From Welwitschia mirabilis (taxonomy: Eukaryota > Gnetophyta > Gnetopsida > Welwitschiales), in the NCBI GenBank assembly GCA_051453625.1, contig JBOZIK010000001.1, positions 204,124,786 to 204,188,785 of the forward strand: a stretch of 64,000 nt of DNA, in the 5' to 3' direction. The notes under the pieces are model-generated. The model was not told the DNA's origin. It made no database searches and saw only the letters and a program-made list of their open reading frames with translations. Shown one piece after another: positions 10,620 through 22,522 of the stretch; positions within the stretch are counted from its first letter, which is position 1; every line of letters starts with the position of its first letter. The translations under genes and the position numbers were made by a program.

Positions 10620-12560
10620 ATCACTTGTTATTTTTATGTAAAATATTATATTTTTCTTTGAGAATAAATATATACTAATGAAAGTTACTAGTTTTTAGGT
10701 CTTCCTATATCACAATTACATTGATGAGCCTATAAGAATTTCATTACTCCAACAAGCCTTCTATATGTACATGTTCAAACTCTCCCTACCTTTCTGTGTT
10801 TTTCCCCCAGTATTATGCATGTATGATAGAATTCAGATTCATACTAGTGAATATTTCCATAGTTATAAATCACCTTCGTTACATATTTCAGGTTTACATT
10901 AAATTCATCATTGATATTGCCTCCACATTTTAATTTTAATCATCTTGTAGAGGCTTTACATATTCTTGCTACCCAAATTACCATCCAAGATAGTAATGCA
11001 CAAAATTCTAATCCTCAACCTACTATTTGATAACTTTTTGAAGATTGCTAAATCAACTCTCCCATTTGTTTTATTTCAGATGCTTCTGTTTCTATTAAAA
11101 ACCTTAATGATTTTCCTAATTTTTATGGTTTAGATCATGAGGATCCTTATGAGTTTTTTAAATAACTGTACTTAGTTTAAAAGATAACTTCTCAACCTCA
11201 TTTTGATAAAGCCATATTAGTAATTCTTCCTCTTCTTTTAAAAGAGAGGGTTACACATTAGCTTAGGCTTGTCAAGCATAATGAAGAACTTTTAAATCTT
11301 ATAAAATTTGAATAAGCTTTAATTAATAATTTTTTTGTATTACTTACATTAATTAGATGATAAACTAACTAGTAGTTTTAAGTAATCTTCTAATGAATCT
11401 CATTTTAAAGCTTTTGAGAATTTTAGAGATCTTCTACTTAAAAAACCCACTTATGGTTTTGAAGTATAGAGATTAGTTTGATTTTGCTAGAAGGTCTTAC
11501 TAAATAAACTAAAAGATTAATAGAAACTTTAAGGAATGGATAATTATTAATTTCTATTTTTAATTAAGCATAAAAATAATTAGTAAAAATAGTTAAAGTT
11601 ATTTAAAGATGATAAAAATGTTGAAAATGATCATGTGAGAAGTAAGATTAACTTGAATTAAGTTTTTCATAATGATAAATGTAAATATGAATTAACTAAA
11701 AAAATGGAAATGTTTTGGCTCAACTAGAAAATCTAAAATTAGAAGAAGAAGATCTTGGAAAAATTTTAACTTAATCTTCTTCAAGTTCATCATTTTATTA
11801 CTCGTATCAAGTAGAGGATCATTTCACGAAATTTTGCCAAAAATTTAAGGTATCTTAAAGTGCTTTCCATTATTACCATTTCTAAAAATCTTATGCATTT
11901 AATAAAAATTACTATGCTCTTATGCCATTCAATAAGTAATACAATTCTCATCTAAACGATTTCCATTATGATAAAAATCATAATTCCTTTTATCCTTAAT
12001 ATTAATCAATCTTATGGAAACCTAAATATTTACCTCTTCCTCCTTTGTCAGTTAATAAGTTAAAAGAAATGATGAATTTTTTGGTTAATCAAATAGATCA
12101 AATTCAACAAACTATTAATTTTATGTTCCAATAATAAAATAAAAAGAAGAGTCATCCCAGTTTACCTTCTTAATTTCCTCCTAATTCAAAATCAACTAAT
12201 GTGATGGAAGGGTGCATTAATGCAAATGCCATTTGATTAAAAAGTGAGAAAGTAATTTCTTAGAGTAGGTCTAAAGTTAAAAAATATGTAAATTTAAATA
12301 AATTAATTAAAAATATTAAAGCTATTTCTAGGAAGAAGTTTTAAAAGATAAAATTAAAAGATTATATTGCTTAAGTAGTCATCTTTAATCTAATAAGATC
12401 TTCAACAATTTTGTTGACATTCATAAGATTTTTAATTATGTTAATATTAATCTTTCCCTTCTTGAGGTAATTAAATAAATTCCTTTATATGTCTTATGCA
12501 CTCATAAAATAAAGATTCAACCTTCTAAAGAAATAATTAATCTTATTGTACGTACTACTT
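10620..12560 (+). pseudogene. Athila-like gag remnant
   Basis: At about 11090-11290 the plus strand reads as a decayed gypsy gag, with FHPLF-like, EDPYEFF and HFDKAILVILPLLLKERV-like segments matching the conserved start of the retrotransposon gag domain, which forms the capsid shell. Downstream to about 12230 are Lys/Asn-rich stretches with many stops, including a Phe/Tyr/His-rich section near 11850-12000 where a zinc knuckle would be expected but cannot be read. Frameshifts and stops, several at expected Gln positions (TAA/TAG for CAA/CAG), break the frame throughout. 10620-10960 is the untranslated leader and shows nothing else. Confidence 0.7.
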
Positions 12561-12589
12561 ATCTTTTGCAATAAAAAATTCCTATTAAA

Positions 12590-13010
12590 AATGGTAACCT
12601 TAGAACTCTACTATTGATATTGCTATTAGTGATAATGATATTGATAAAGTCTTGGTAGATTTAAAGGCTAGAGTCAACATTATGCTAGAATCTAGTTTTC
12701 AAACCTTAAGATTTAATCATGTTGATCCCATTGATGTAATTATTTCTCTAGCCAAGGGAACCTTAGTTAAACACTTAGGAATCTTAAAATATGTTTTAAT
12801 TCAAATTGATAAAGTAATTTATCTTGTTAACTTTGTTATTCTTCAAGTTACTATAGATTCCATGAGTTAGTCTATCATTCTTGGTAAACCTTAACTTGTA
12901 ACAGATGATGCAGAAATTAATTATAGATCTAGGGCATTAAAAATTATTTTTGATAATCTTTTCATTACTTTAAATGTATCTCAAATTGAAAGAAATAGGA
13001 TATTAAATTA
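12590..13010 (+). pseudogene. Athila-like aspartic protease remnant
   Basis: The open stretch at 12652-12870 (72 codons) begins in VLVDLKARVNIMLESSF and continues with LGILKYVLIQIDKVIYLVNFVIL, then after one stop SIILGKP and LVTDDAEI. This is the order of the retropepsin domain of gypsy elements: D-L-G-A-S-x-N-L-M near the start, the G-x-x-x-x-V-x-V-x-x-x-x-x-x-D-F strand in the middle and the I-I-L-G-R-P loop at the end. The active-site triad D-x-G-A is changed to DLKA, so the enzyme would be inactive. In an intact element it would cut the gag-pol precursor. Confidence 0.8.
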
Positions 13011-13439
13011 AATTAACATTAACCTTTACCTAAAATACAACTTATTAGTGATGATGTATTTTCCATTTTGAATGATATGCTTTATTTAGATGCTAAGTAT
13101 GAATTACTTATTACATTTATTTATATTTGAATGAAATTAGCACTCACATTGAATGTGTTTATTTTGAAGATTTTAATCATTTTTAATAAAATGAAAATTA
13201 ATATTTATTTTAATGATGTTTTTATAGCTAATAGTATTGCTAATGATTATTTAAAACCTCCAACTAATTATTGAAAGAATATTTTTCTAGGTAGTAATTA
13301 ATCTACGCCCATTATCACTAGTGTCCATGTTACTTCTTTTCAAGATAAATAGATTATGAACTTATTATTTTAAAATTCTCAAGTCATTTCTTGTCTTATC
13401 ATGATGTTATTAATGTTTGTATTTCTATTTCTTTACCTC

Positions 13440-14840
13440 ATATTTATTTAGAATCTAATATTAAACCTGTTCATTAATCTCTGCATAGGCTAAATCCAAG
13501 TCTTAAGGATACTATTAAAAAAGAAATCTTGGAACTTTAAAAAACAAATTTTATTTACTCCATTAGAAAGAGTGAATGGATAATTTCTTTACATGTTGTC
13601 TTAAATAAAAATTATAAATGATGAATTTGTATTAATGCTTTTGCTTTTAATACTTATACTAGGGAAGATTATTTCCCTATTTCTTTCATTAATGAAATAT
13701 TTAACAAATTTTTTGGTCATAATTATTATTATTTTCTAGATGGATACAATAGTTATAAATAAATTCCTATATCTCAAAAAGATCAAGAAAAAATAACTTT
13801 AACTTGGGCCATTTGAAGCTTTTACTTACTATTAGATGTCTTTTGATTTATGTAATTCCTATTAAATTTTTAAAGATGTATGAATAATTTTTTTACTAAA
13901 TACATAGATGAATTTCTAAATATTTATGGATTATTTTTATCTCTATGATGATTATTTTAATCAAATAATATTTAAAGTTAATCTTAAATTATTGTAATGA
14001 CAATAATTTTAAACCTAGTTAAGAGAAAAGTATTTCATGGTTGCTAGAGGTATCATTCTTGGCCATATTATTTCTAAAGAAGGAATAAAAGTAGATCCTA
14101 CTAGGATTGATATCATTTATTCTCTTTCTACTCCTATTTATGTTAAATATATAAGAACTTTCTTAGAACATGCTAGTTTCTATTACTATTTCATTCCATC
14201 TTTTAGTTCTCTAAGTAAACCTTTAATTGAATTTCTTTTTATAGATACACCTTTTTCTTGGATACTAATTGTGAATTTAAATTTTAAAAATCTAAAGAAG
14301 CTTTTTTATTTTTACCTATGCTTTAAGTTTTTAATTGGACTTTATTTTAAAGTTATAACTAATGCAAGTGATTTCACAATAGGCTTAGTTCTAGGTTAAA
14401 TTATTAAGAATAAACACTATGTCATTTACTATGCTAGTAAGACCTTACATGATGGTGATTCCCCTACTAGAAAGGAAATGATAGCTGTTATTTTTAATTT
14501 AAAAAAATTTTAATACTATATTATTAGTTATCTTATAATTACCTTTACTAATCATGCCACTCTAAAATACAATCTAAATAAGCTTTTAACTAAACCTTAT
14601 CTTATGTATTGGCCTTTACTTATGCAAGAATTTGATATTAATATTAAATATAAAGTAGGAAAGGAGAATCTTGTAATTAATTATTTATCTTATCTTTATT
14701 TTTCCATTGATTTGTCTAAAATTAATGGAAGTATTCTTGTGAAAGTATATTTTGTATTAATGTTTTGCTTTAGTATGTTAATATTGGAAATTTTAGATCT
14801 TGTGTTAAACTTCCTAGTTAATATATCTTATTATTAACAA
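13440..14840 (+). pseudogene. Athila-like reverse transcriptase and RNase H remnant
   Basis: RT runs from about 13470 to 14110: LHRLNPSLKDTIKKEIL, then REDYFPISFINEIF, GHNYYYFLDGYNSY and ISQKDQEKITLT, all in the order of the Athila/Tat branch. The active-site motif at 13926-13934 reads MDYF where MDDF is expected, so the second catalytic Asp is lost. The open stretch 14037-14399 gives the thumb (GIILGHIISKEGIKVDPTRID, then IRTFLEHASFYYYFI). RNase H follows: VITNASDFTIGLVLG (containing the first Asp), HYVIYYASKTLHDG, then TRKEMIAVIF, and MQEFDINIKYKVGKENLVIN. Stops often sit at expected Gln positions, for example directly after VLG at 14397. This is the best preserved part of the element. Confidence 0.9.
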
Positions 14841-14989
14841 AAGAAAATTCTATCTTAATAGCATAAATTTATAGAAACCAAAAATTTTGTTTAAATATTA
14901 TACTAATTAAGTATTTTAAATATGTGAACTCGAGAATGAAATGATTAGTATACTAGAATTTATCATAATGGTATATGTGATGGTTATTT

Positions 14990-15760
14990 TAATGGAAATA
15001 AAACTGCATTTAAGTTTTAACTATTAGCCTTTTTTAGTAATTCATTTTTAAGATGCTAATGAATTTTATAAATCATCTAATAATTGCCAAGGAATGGGTA
15101 GCATTACTAATAGAAATGAGATGTGTTTTAAATCTACTATTATTTGTGAACCCTTTGATGTGTAGGGTATAAATTCCATGAGACCATTTCTACCCTATTT
15201 TGATAATGTTTATATGCTTGTTTGTGTGGATTATGTTACTAAACGAGCAGAAGTGAAAGCTTATAGATATTGTAATGCTAATACTATTATTAGATTTTAA
15301 AAAATCATGTTATATTCTATTTTAGTTATCCCAAAATTATTATTAGTAACTAAGAAACCCATTTTTACAATAGATATTTAGAAACCTTATGCTTAATTAT
15401 GGTATTACCTATAAAGAAGATACTGTATATCATTCTTAAATTAATGGCCAAGATAAAGTAACTAACCATGAGATTACTATAATTCTTTAGAAAATGGGTA
15501 GTGCTAATAGAAATGATTATTTACTAAAATTATATGATGCATCATGGACTTATCATATAATTTTTAAAACCCCCATTGATATGATTCCTTTTAAACTTTT
15601 TTTTTTTGATAATTAGTGTTTTATTCTTATTGAGAAAGAATATTAATCTTTTGATTCTATTAATAAAATTAATTTTAACTTTGAAAAAATGTTAAAAATA
15701 GGTTGGGACAACTAAATTAATTACATGAAATAAGATTAAGTATTTATAATAGACAAGTTC
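14990..15760 (+). pseudogene. Athila-like integrase remnant
   Basis: From about 15130 the plus strand reads ICEPFDV, a stop, then GINSMRPFLPYFDNVYMLVC and VDYVTKRAEVKAY, which corresponds to the start of the catalytic core of gypsy integrase. The usual Asp of the D-F-M-G-P-F segment is Asn here (NSMRPF), so the first catalytic residue is lost. Near 15490-15600 KMGSANRNDYLLKLYDASWTY and PIDMIPF match the later core, where complete copies have the W-x-x-x-L-x-x-A-L-W-A-Y segment. The zinc-binding N-terminal part (about 14850-15100) is barely readable. Sequence 14840-14990 holds nothing else that I can recognise. Confidence 0.75.
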
Positions 15761-17574
15761 TTACTTAAAAATAAATGAAGTATTATTCTGATTAAACCAT
15801 TCTTATGAAAAATTTTTACATAGATAATGAAGTTTGACTTTTTAGTTCTTATTTTAATTTTTTTTAAAAGTTAAAAATTAAGTGAAAAACCTTCTTTATT
15901 TTTATTCATCTGCTTCCTTTTGAATTGTTGATATTCAATATCCTAAAACTAGTCATGTTTAAAAAGTAAAGGGATCTAAACTTAAGTTATTTAATGATGA
16001 TAATCTACTAGAGTTGAGATATATTTTGATTAATCTTTTGGATATAAATATGATAAAATCTAAAAAATTAAAAGTTGAAAAAAAAATCCTTTGTTTGTGT
16101 TTTTATCTTCCTTAAAACTTACAAATATTGGTACTTTTTTGGATGATGAAATAAGAGATATGCTTCTCATATATTTGCGTTTAGCATGGTTGTGAGCTTT
16201 TGGGAGGTCCTACTTTTATTTGTTTTCCAAAACTTATCAATCTAAAAAAGAAAAAAAAATTGTATTATAATTTTTTTTCTTTAATGAATTATAAATAAAC
16301 CATGTATTTTTTATCCTAAAATCTTAGTTTTTATCTAAGTTGAATGGTATAATAAATTGTTAGCTAAATTCTAGGATATCTCTAAGCTTGATTTTTCTTT
16401 TAATCTTTTATTTTTTAGACTATTGTTACTATAATTCTTAAAATCCACCTTAATTTCATCTTAATTTTCTTAAAGTGACACTACAACACAAAAATCAAGA
16501 GTTAAGTAATGCTACAACACCACTAATGTAAATAGTATAGGGTTTTTCACTTATAAAAACCTCATTTTAATTCATGTATCTCATTTTTACACTTCATTTA
16601 ACTAGAAATAAATTATAAAGTTGTGGGACAACCTTAATAGTTGGGTAGTAAAGCTCTACTAGAATAGTGATGAGTCCTATTTTAACTATTGTCTTTTATT
16701 TTCTTTTAGCCTTGTACATATTTTTGGTTTTTGCTATTAGAATGTTACTAGGAAAATTACTTTCTTTATACTCTTTACTACCTTTGCTCTAAAAGATAAT
16801 AAATTAGTTAGGGAATGAGTAGGTAATTGATTAGTTAACCTAGATCATGCATTATATCCTAGTGATACAATAGTAATATTTTTTCAAAACCTTTATTTTG
16901 ATGAAGATAAAAATATAATAGAGTCTATTATAAATGATTATACTATTTATTAGTTCCTTAAAGATATAGCTAATTCTTTATAAATCCTTATTCTATTAGT
17001 GAATAGAATTAATGGATCTAAATGTTTATTTGGATATGATCTTATCTATTCTAGATTATTTTAATGTTAGTTCTAGTCTTTATGCCAATGGTTTTCCTAT
17101 TAGTTATATTAAGCTATCTGGTATACCTCTTACTTTTTACATTATTTCTAAAGTACTACTAATAAATCCTATGAATTTTCTAATGTTTTAAGGATCTTTT
17201 AGTTATTTAGGTAGGGTTATGCTTTTTATGTTTCTTATTTTACTTTTTTCCATGTTTTCTAATCTCATTCTTCTAGGTGTTCTATTACTATTACTTTATC
17301 ATTTACTATTTGAAGAGTGATTATGCATTAGTATCCTAAGTTTTATAAGATTGGTTGTATTAGATACCTTTTCCATTTTCCTACTACTTTTTATTAGCAT
17401 GAGAATTAGTAGATTAGACCTTAGCTTGAGTAGCATGGTATCCCTTTAGCTATGATTAATGAGCCCTTCGATAGGATTGAGTGTGAGATAAAAGACAGTT
17501 TAGTCTATTCATAGCTTAATCTTTGCATTCTATTCTATGAATCAACTCTTCTCTGATAGACATGGATTAATGTA
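15760..17574 (+). pseudogene. Post-integrase region of the Athila-like element, possible env-like ORF remnant
   Basis: About 1.8 kb separate integrase from the 3' non-coding part, more than an integrase tail needs. Athila elements often carry an extra ORF here, called env-like because of its hydrophobic segments; the assignment to that ORF is inference. What can be seen: at 17080-17320 one frame, with a single stop, reads GFPISYIKLSGIPLTFYIIS and later RVMLFMFLILLFSMFSNLIL, strongly hydrophobic for over 30 residues. At about 17440-17520 HGIPLAMINEPFDRIECEI and KDSLVY form the longest clean stretch. At 16150-16230 a short non-coding AT-rich section intervenes. Because T-rich DNA encodes hydrophobic residues by default, the membrane reading is weak. 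Confidence 0.35.
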
Positions 17575-18394
17575 ACCTCAAGAAGTATCTTAGAATGATC
17601 TTCAATGTTTAGTTATTATTGATAAGTATAAGTCCCATGGCAAAGATGATAGTGAATCTTCTTATCCTCAACATTATCCTACTTCCTAGCTATTTTATGT
17701 TTGTATTCGAGTAAAAGATTCTTATAATTCACTCCTATCTTTCATAGTATATTACATGTACTTAGTGCTTGATTATTTTATATTTGATAGAATATGTTTT
17801 TCATGTATGAAATCTATATGTTTTATTATCTCATGTAATACTATTTTATAATATGATAGACAACATGTGTTTTATTATATTTAGCTTGCATTTATGTTTT
17901 TGTTTTTTCACATGAATAAAATATAATAAAGAATTTTACTTTACTTTATAGCTTAATGAATAAAAAACTAAAATTTCTAACATCTCTACATTTTACTTAC
18001 TATCTTTTGTGGTGTGTGTGGGTGTGTGTGGGTGGGTGTGTGCATGTGGGTGTGGGTGTGGGTGTGGGTGTGAGAGGGTGTGTGTGTGTGTGTGTATGTG
18101 ATGCTCTCATGATGAGTGGTACTATTTATTTATATGTTGTTTTATTTATACGACTAGCATATAGATTTCCAACTATCTACTTAACCTATAAAATTCTTAA
18201 TTATTAGACTATAGGACTTGATAAGTGATGTAATTTCTCATCATCAAGTGAATGATGAATGTCATTAGATTTTCTGATAATAGGTCTAATACCACATCAT
18301 ATGATTAAACATCTTGATTATTAGTAGGATTTATTCCTCTTATCATTATCATTACTTATATAAGATGTATAAGGAGATTAGTTAGGAAATGTGA
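17575..18394 (+). repeat. 3' non-coding internal part of the Athila-like element
   Basis: This segment is repeated at 44290-45041, where it runs directly into an Athila LTR beginning at 45042. Here the LTR does not follow; Tekay LTR sequence takes over at about 18395. The copy differs by containing a GT-rich microsatellite (18008-18098) absent from the other copy. It would carry the polypurine tract, but no convincing tract is visible at the right edge (agttaggaaatg). Confidence 0.7.
18008..18098 (+). repeat. GT-rich microsatellite
   Basis: An imperfect run of (GT)n and GGGTGT units. The reading frame at 17956-18207 with its Val/Gly/Cys-rich stretch is produced by this repeat and is not a gene. 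Confidence 0.95.
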
Positions 18395-19384
18395 TGAAGC
18401 CTGAATATCTTAGATGTTGAATAACACAAATATTATATTTATTTTATGACCTTAAAATATCATGAAGCTTGAAATATGTATATTGTGATATATCTGAGAG
18501 TTTCATCATGTATATCTTTCTTGAATGATATTGTAATACAAAATGTGATAATTTATTCTTATGCAATTCTTGCAAATTTCTTGAAAAACTTTTGTATTCT
18601 GATTATGAAGTATTAAATTTATATCTTTAAATATAACTTGTTTTACTCACTAGAATAATAAATATAGAACTTATTGTGGACATTTCAAATACTTGTTTTC
18701 ATAGAAAAAAACTTAAAATGTAACTTTTTAGTAGTATTTTTGTAAATCTGAGCTTAATCTATGCCCTTTAGGTATTTTCAATATAAAATGTACTCCATTT
18801 TATCATTTTTAGATGTTTTAAATCATAGTTTTGAATTCTTGTTTTCTTATGTAAAAACAAATCAAACATAACTTGTTGATGGTTTTTTTATAGATTTAGC
18901 TTAATCCATATCGTTTAAGATAAATTAAAAAGGTGCTTTATTTTATCATTTTCAGACATTTTAAATCATTGTTATCATTTGATGCATTGATAACTCAAAA
19001 TAGTCTAAATAAATTAAGTAATTCTTTTATTTATTTATTCTTTTTTCGAAGAGATAGTAGTTAGGTAATTTTGAACCACATAAATGTCTAATGGCACTTG
19101 AGCTTACAGATTATATTCCATTTGTATTCTCCACTGATAGTGGATAGGTAATTTTTTGTAACATAAATTCCAGGTGGCACCTGAGCTTACAAAATCTATT
19201 TCATTTATATTTCCTACCACTATTGGGATTTAAAATTTTGACCTTTAGGTTCATGTGTCTATGACCTTACCACTCTAGTAAGTAGTCATTGATAATTATT
19301 TAATGATTTAATTAAATTGTGTCTTATATAATTCTTCTAGAGTAACCTTTTGAAGCTTTTAGTTCATGAAAAGTGAGTTCTACA
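18395..19384 (+). repeat. Tekay-type gypsy 5' LTR, 5'-truncated
   Basis: The sequence aligns with 39240-39860 and with 41120-41975. It lacks the first part of the LTR, which is present at 27904-28766. The right edge (ttctaca) is followed by a primer site at 19388. Two copies of a degenerate repeat of about 130 bases occur at 18690-18965 (landmark tttatcatttttagatgttt). A SINE is inserted at 19031-19292. Confidence 0.75.
19031..19292 (-). mobile_element. tRNA-derived SINE, copy 2
   Basis: Same family as 8604-8864, with the tcgaagagatagt start, the two repeated body units and the tRNA-like end reading accttaccact on the plus strand. It is missing from the sister LTR near 41890, which shows the empty site. 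The flanks taattcttttat (19019-19030) and taattatttaat (19293-19304) look like a decayed target-site duplication. Confidence 0.8.
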
Positions 19385-19387
19385 TTT

Positions 19388-19407
19388 TAGTATCAAAGCA
19401 AGTTTAA
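19388..19407 (+). other. Tekay primer binding site, initiator-Met tRNA type
   Basis: TAGTATCAAAGCAAGTTTAA starts three bases after the LTR end and matches the plant initiator-Met primer site (TGGTATCAGAGC) with two G-to-A changes in the first twelve bases. A second, near-identical site follows the other LTR at 41979. Confidence 0.8.
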
Positions 19408-19589
19408 ATTTTTGACTATAGAATTTATACCTCATATTTTAGTATTATAACATCATTCAAAGTTTTTTGGTTGTAAAAAATCAGTGTCTTACATTTTGAT
19501 ATTAGAGAATACATTGCAATTTCACTGGGCATAACTACTATTAAAGCTGTTGTAAGCTTTAACATAAAAACCTAGGTTTTTGATGTGTG

Positions 19590-19998
19590 TAGTTTGATTT
19601 TTATAGGATTAATAGACTCCAAGAAGAATAGTAAACTAATCAACGAAAGTTAAAACATTAGGGTGAGCTTCATAAGTAAATCAATGATTGGAAAGATGAT
19701 GACTCTATCAAGAAAATGATGATGCAATTTAAGAGGACAAATCCTTCAACTTTCAAAGGTATCGATAATGCAATAGATGTAGAAGCATGGTTGATTTCTA
19801 TATAAAGGAAATTACAATTATTTAATTCTACTATAGAATAGAAGGAAATATTAGTAACCCATCATCTTGTTAGTGTCTTTAGATGGGATTAAGAAAGACT
19901 TCGAGCATTATTTTCAATGTCTATAACAAAGAAAGAATTTGAAAGAAGATTTAGAGGTAGATATATCTCATAATTTTTAAAAATTAAAGGTTGAGTAT
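19590..19998 (+). pseudogene. Tekay gag, N-terminal part, interrupted by an insertion
   Basis: The plus strand at 19725-19990 reads KRTNPSTFKGIDNAIDVEAW, LISI, then after a stop KLQLFNSTIE and KKEFERRFRGRYIS. This is the opening of the chromovirus gag domain (N-P-x-x-F-x-G-x-x-x-x-x-x-A-x-x-W ... F-x-x-x-F-x-x-x-Y). Stops fall at expected Gln/Trp positions. The domain stops near 19990 where a non-autonomous LTR element begins, and resumes after 23966. In the intact element gag forms the particle. 19408-19590 is the untranslated leader. Confidence 0.85.
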
Positions 19999-21118
19999 TG
20001 TGTGCATACTCATGCAATTGTTTACATCCTAGATCAAATATTATTAATCACAAATATCTTGCAAAGCACACACACTTATATAGATGAGAGTTAACCTAAA
20101 TGTCATAATCCATCAAATACACTAGGCTTAAAGTTAAAGAATTGATTTTAGTAAAGTGTTTTTCTATTTTTCATTTAGACTAATGAAAATAAATAAATAA
20201 TGTAAGAAAACAAAGAAAAGTAAATATCCTAATGCAATGTAAATCAAATCTATTCTAAATGCAATATCTATCCAATTATCAAATCTTTTTATCACAAAGA
20301 TTAGTCTTATGTAACCTATATTGATTAAGAAAACTATTACTAACCTTAACCCTTCTAAGCTATCAATTATGAAATTGTCAAGAAATCATAACCAATAGAA
20401 ACTATAAGGGATATGCACATGAATAAAACTAAAAGAAAATTTTCATTATTTTTGAACCAATATCCTTGTTATAAAGCAAAAAGTATTAATAAAGGATACA
20501 CAGTCCAATACCAAGAAAGACCCTTCTCTATAATAATGGATGGACCTTCTACCCTTTAATCTCATGTTATGATATTTTCAAGTGCCAAAAAAGATAAAGT
20601 AAAAGTTAAGAATAAAGGATGTATTTATTACAAAAATACATTCTAACAATAAAAACCTAATAGATGTAACAAAAACCTTAGTAGTGCATAGGAAGTACAT
20701 GAAACATTACATAAGTTAGATGAGGTTTAGTGTGTGTTATCATCTTGACTGTCATTCACATGATGACTACTATGATGCCACATCAAGAGGGGTTCCACGT
20801 CAGCTTTTACCTTTAGTCTAGTTAGCATCCTTATTAGCATACAGGTGCTGTTATCTGTACTATCATCTAGACATTTAAAGGGATGATAGTCTATGAAGCT
20901 CTTTACATAAGTCAAATTGCCTTATTTAAAGAGCTTCACATTTAAATGTGAAGTATCAAATGTTATCCAAAATGCCTTCAAATATGTTAATAATCACATG
21001 TTTTCATGATTTTATTCTTGACTCTCAATGTTTATCAAAATCCATTTAAACCTATTTAAATGTCCCACAAAACTACTTAAAATACTCGATCAAAAACATA
21101 CAATTTGGCATTACAACA
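19999..21118 (+). repeat. Left LTR of the non-autonomous element
   Basis: Starts TGTGTGCATACTCATGCAATTG and ends ..TTACAACA. It is followed by tagcccctcacttagcc, where a primer site should be, but this does not match the common plant primer sites I know. It contains the stacked inverted repeats at 20863-20953. Confidence 0.75.
20863..20953. repeat. Three adjacent inverted repeats in the left LTR
   Basis: Actatcatc pairs with gatgatagt across a 12-base loop. Next, gaagctcttta pairs with taaagagcttc (about 20895-20937). Last, cttcacatttaaatgtgaag (20934-20953) is a perfect 20-base palindrome. The right LTR keeps the first hairpin (actatcat..atgatagt near 23519 and 23709). These could be transcript structures of the LTR; function is unknown. 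Confidence 0.85.
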
Positions 21119-22522
21119 TAGCCCCTCACTTAGCCTTATGAGTTCTTGATAAAGCATGTGAATAACTATAATTATGATCCAAATTGACTAAGATAAACAT
21201 TAACTAGAGAAAAGTAAATTAAGTCTAGAAATCTTATTATATAGGATTAAATCTCAAAATATAATAAACCAAATGTTTTATATTGATAGATATCATGTCC
21301 ATGCAGCCATCTAGTATGTCATCTAGATGAGTATGGGGAGGAAATGATTTTAAAAATCTGACTATAAAATCAAATGCTTGCAAGTATGCTCATCAGAAAA
21401 TAAGACCAAAAACACTTACAAGTGCATTAGCCTCCCATTTAAAAAAATTAACACATCTAAGAAATACAGACTAAATGTTATAATAAAAGAATTATCATAA
21501 GATATCATCATAATAACTTAGATAAATGATGTACATGTATCCTTAAAGAAAGAAATAATTTAAAAATGATATTCATACATGAAATATTAAGTTTTTAAGC
21601 ACAATCCACTAGATTAAATACATTAAAGATAATTATAGTGTTCTTTTTTTATCCATGGTTTCTTGAATTATTTAGACCATTCCTACAAGAAAATCCTCAA
21701 TTATTCTGCTACCAAGTACATGATTTTACTAAGTTATATCTATAGTGCATAACATTCAAATAATAAATGATCATAATTGGACTAATAGATTATAGATATG
21801 TATTGTGAAAATTTAGAAATAACCTCTATAATTTAAAATTTTTGCTTAAAATATCTTAAAAATATGTCCTACTCCCTCCATCCTATAGGTGAATTAATAC
21901 ATCCTATATTACATTAATGTGAGAGGAAAATATGAAAATGCAAGTTAAGTATGATTTAAGCAAAACAAGTTGGCCTCGAAGTAGTAGTTTTTATGTGAAA
22001 AAAGGGTTAGAGTTAGTTTAAAAAAGATAAAAGATGAAATTGATGATGCTCAAAAAATATTAGTATGTCATCCTGTCATGTCTTCTAGATGATAAATGTC
22101 ATCTATATCATCATTTGGATGATATTTTTAAAAGAGAACTTATGCCAAAAAAATAGAAAATAAAAACATAGAGAAATAAAATTATAAAAAAACAGATAGA
22201 AAGAAAACTAACAGTCATCTACATGAGTCATATAGATAATAGAGGAAATGATTAGAAGATCCTAATTTTTAAAGAAAAGAAAAATCCTATTTTTATAAGA
22301 TGTTATTTACTATACATCATCTAGATGATAAGGAAGACAACAAGGCTTTAATTATGGAATGGAAATCAAAAACTGCAGAAAGCACAACTATGGTATATAC
22401 AGTAATAATATAATACTATCACAAATAAATAACTTGAATCAAAGTTTAAGGAACTTATTTAGGTAATGATAATCCTTGAACTCATTATGGCCTTATCCCG
22501 CAATGGTGTTAAGATGAAGGAG
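21119..22522 (+). repeat. Internal non-coding region of the non-autonomous element
   Basis: No protein similarity in any frame. It contains several short palindromic motifs built on tcatctagatga (about 21310, 22305-22330) with related forms (catcatttggatgat near 22110). The right edge is the purine run at 22510-22522. Confidence 0.6.

Noticed and set aside
17956-18207. Val/Gly/Cys-rich 83-codon frame
   Set aside because: Its content comes from the GT microsatellite; the sister segment at 44700 lacks it.
20934-20953. Palindrome as a bacterial-type terminator or operator
   Set aside because: The setting is a plant LTR; no bacterial gene or promoter is nearby.
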